A stretch of DNA of 10,033 nt from Frankiales bacterium. GTDB lineage: Bacteria; Actinomycetota; Actinomycetes; Mycobacteriales; SCTD01. The first letter of the stretch is position 1; each line of letters begins with the position of its first letter. The stretch covers positions 1 through 10,033 of the forward strand of contig JAOPWI010000068.1 of assembly GCA_025965755.1 (NCBI GenBank), in the 5' to 3' direction. The position numbers and the translations under genes are program-made. The notes under the pieces are model-generated. The model made no database searches. It had not been told where the DNA came from and saw only the letters and a program-made list of their open reading frames with translations. Below, in pieces: positions 9,435 to 10,033 of this stretch.

Positions 9435-9977
9435 GTGGGCGCCTTCTACGACAGCATCGCCGCGCGGCTGCCCCGCGAGGCGGTGGCCAAGGCCGTCGGT
9501 GAGGCGTACGACGCCGCGCTCGTCGGGCCCACCCGTCAGGGCTGGACCATCGCGGCGCCGGACGGCGAGGGCCGCCTGCACGACCACCTCGCCGAGGTCG
9601 CCGTCGTGCTGAGCCGGCAGGCGCCGGTGCTCTGCACGACCGTGCACGACGACGACATCCTGCTGCTCCAGGCCTACGAGGGCGGCGCGCTCGTCGCCAC
9701 CTACGACTCCTGCCCCGGCTACTTCGGTGAGGGCCCCACCGCTCCGGACGTGTCCCAGGTGGACGAGCTGGCCCGCGTGCTCGGCATCGTCGACACCGGG
9801 CCGGTCACGGCGGTGCTGTCCGCCGACTACGACCTGGAGACCGACCGGCTGTCCGACGTCGCGCCGCTGCTGGGGCTGCCGCCCTACCTCGTGCTGTTCG
9901 GCTACGACTACGCCGCCGAGGGCGACCTGCCGCAGGGCCTCGAGCTGGACGACCTGCAGCGCCTGGGCACCGCGTGA
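9435..9977 (+). CDS. Uncharacterised 180-residue protein within the his operon
   Basis: The GTG directly abuts the hisB stop and the TGA overlaps the hisH GTG by 4 bp (GTGA), so it is translated as part of the operon. AAGGG (9420-9424) serves as a ribosome binding site at 10 nt. The product is soluble, acidic, and lacks a signal peptide or membrane helix. It looks alpha/beta: a helical N-terminus (1-30), then strands around VLCTTVHDDDILLLQAYEGG (65-84) and a striking TYDSCPGYFGEG (89-100), then acidic helices and a hydrophobic PYLVLFGYDYA near the end. I recall similar (D/H)-D-x-D...YDSxPxYF proteins in actinobacteria and other phyla, all hypothetical. It does not resemble any known histidine-pathway enzyme or phosphatase. 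Codon use is like that of its neighbours. Confidence 0.9.
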   Translation: MGAFYDSIAARLPREAVAKAVGEAYDAALVGPTRQGWTIAAPDGEGRLHDHLAEVAVVLSRQAPVLCTTVHDDDILLLQAYEGGALVATYDSCPGYFGEGPTAPDVSQVDELARVLGIVDTGPVTAVLSADYDLETDRLSDVAPLLGLPPYLVLFGYDYAAEGDLPQGLELDDLQRLGTA

Positions 9978-10033
9978 GCGCCCGCGTCGTGGTCCTGGAC
10001 TACGGGTCGGGCAACCTGCGCTCGGCCGAGCGG
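9974..10033 (+). CDS. hisH: Imidazole glycerol phosphate synthase, glutamine amidotransferase subunit (5' end only)
   Basis: Only 20 codons are present before the window ends, with no stop. The product starts VSARVVVLDYGSGNLRSAER; V-V-L-D-Y-G-S/A-G-N-L-R/x-S is the characteristic N-terminus of HisH, the class I glutaminase that feeds ammonia to HisF. The GTG overlaps the preceding stop by 4 bp (GTGA). The catalytic Cys-His-Glu triad would lie beyond the window. Location after hisB and the unknown gene fits actinobacterial his operons. Confidence 0.92.
   Translation, partial: MSARVVVLDYGSGNLRSAER

Overview
This is a very GC-rich window in which codon third positions are almost all G or C. It is a chromosomal housekeeping segment of an actinomycete. 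Four things support this: a mycobacterial-type DnaE1 of about 1184 residues with an intact PHP domain, the actinobacterial hisD-hisC-hisB-x-hisH gene order, the actinobacteria-restricted DUF6308-like and DUF2567-like proteins, and several promoters of the TANNNT type placed for leaderless transcripts. A high-GC lineage related to Geodermatophilales, Frankiales or similar orders is possible, but I cannot assign the genus. I see no transposase, integrase, phage gene, tRNA, rRNA or CRISPR array.

Layout, left to right. (1) Positions 1-745 hold the 3' part of a GNAT acetyltransferase and a stand-alone CinA C-terminal (PncC-type) domain protein. (2) Positions 746-897 are non-coding. They contain a candidate DNA-damage-type promoter (RecA-NDp/PafBC-like) and then the ribosome binding site of dnaE. 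(3) dnaE (898-4452) encodes the replicative polymerase alpha subunit. It overlaps by one base a DUF6308-like gene of unknown function (4452-5096). (4) A four-helix membrane protein of the DUF2567 type (5147-5674) follows and meets, tail to tail with no spacer, a minus-strand LON substrate-binding-domain protein (5675-6352). (5) A 78-bp divergent promoter region separates that gene from the histidine operon: hisD, hisC, hisB, a 180-residue protein of unknown function, and the first 20 codons of hisH, cut by the window end. All his-operon genes overlap by 4 bp or abut, which suggests translational coupling.

How the genes work together: HisB, HisH, HisC and HisD act in the second half of histidine synthesis. 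HisH supplies ammonia for IGP formation (with HisF, beyond the window), HisB dehydrates IGP, HisC transaminates the product, and HisD performs the final two oxidations. DnaE is independent of this pathway and builds DNA with the beta clamp, whose binding motif is visible.

The window looks mostly ordinary. The points most worth a second look are the damage-type promoter in front of dnaE, the uncharacterised gene inside the his operon, the CinA-like protein with altered active-site motifs, and the unknown gene coupled to dnaE. I found no convincing wholly new system.
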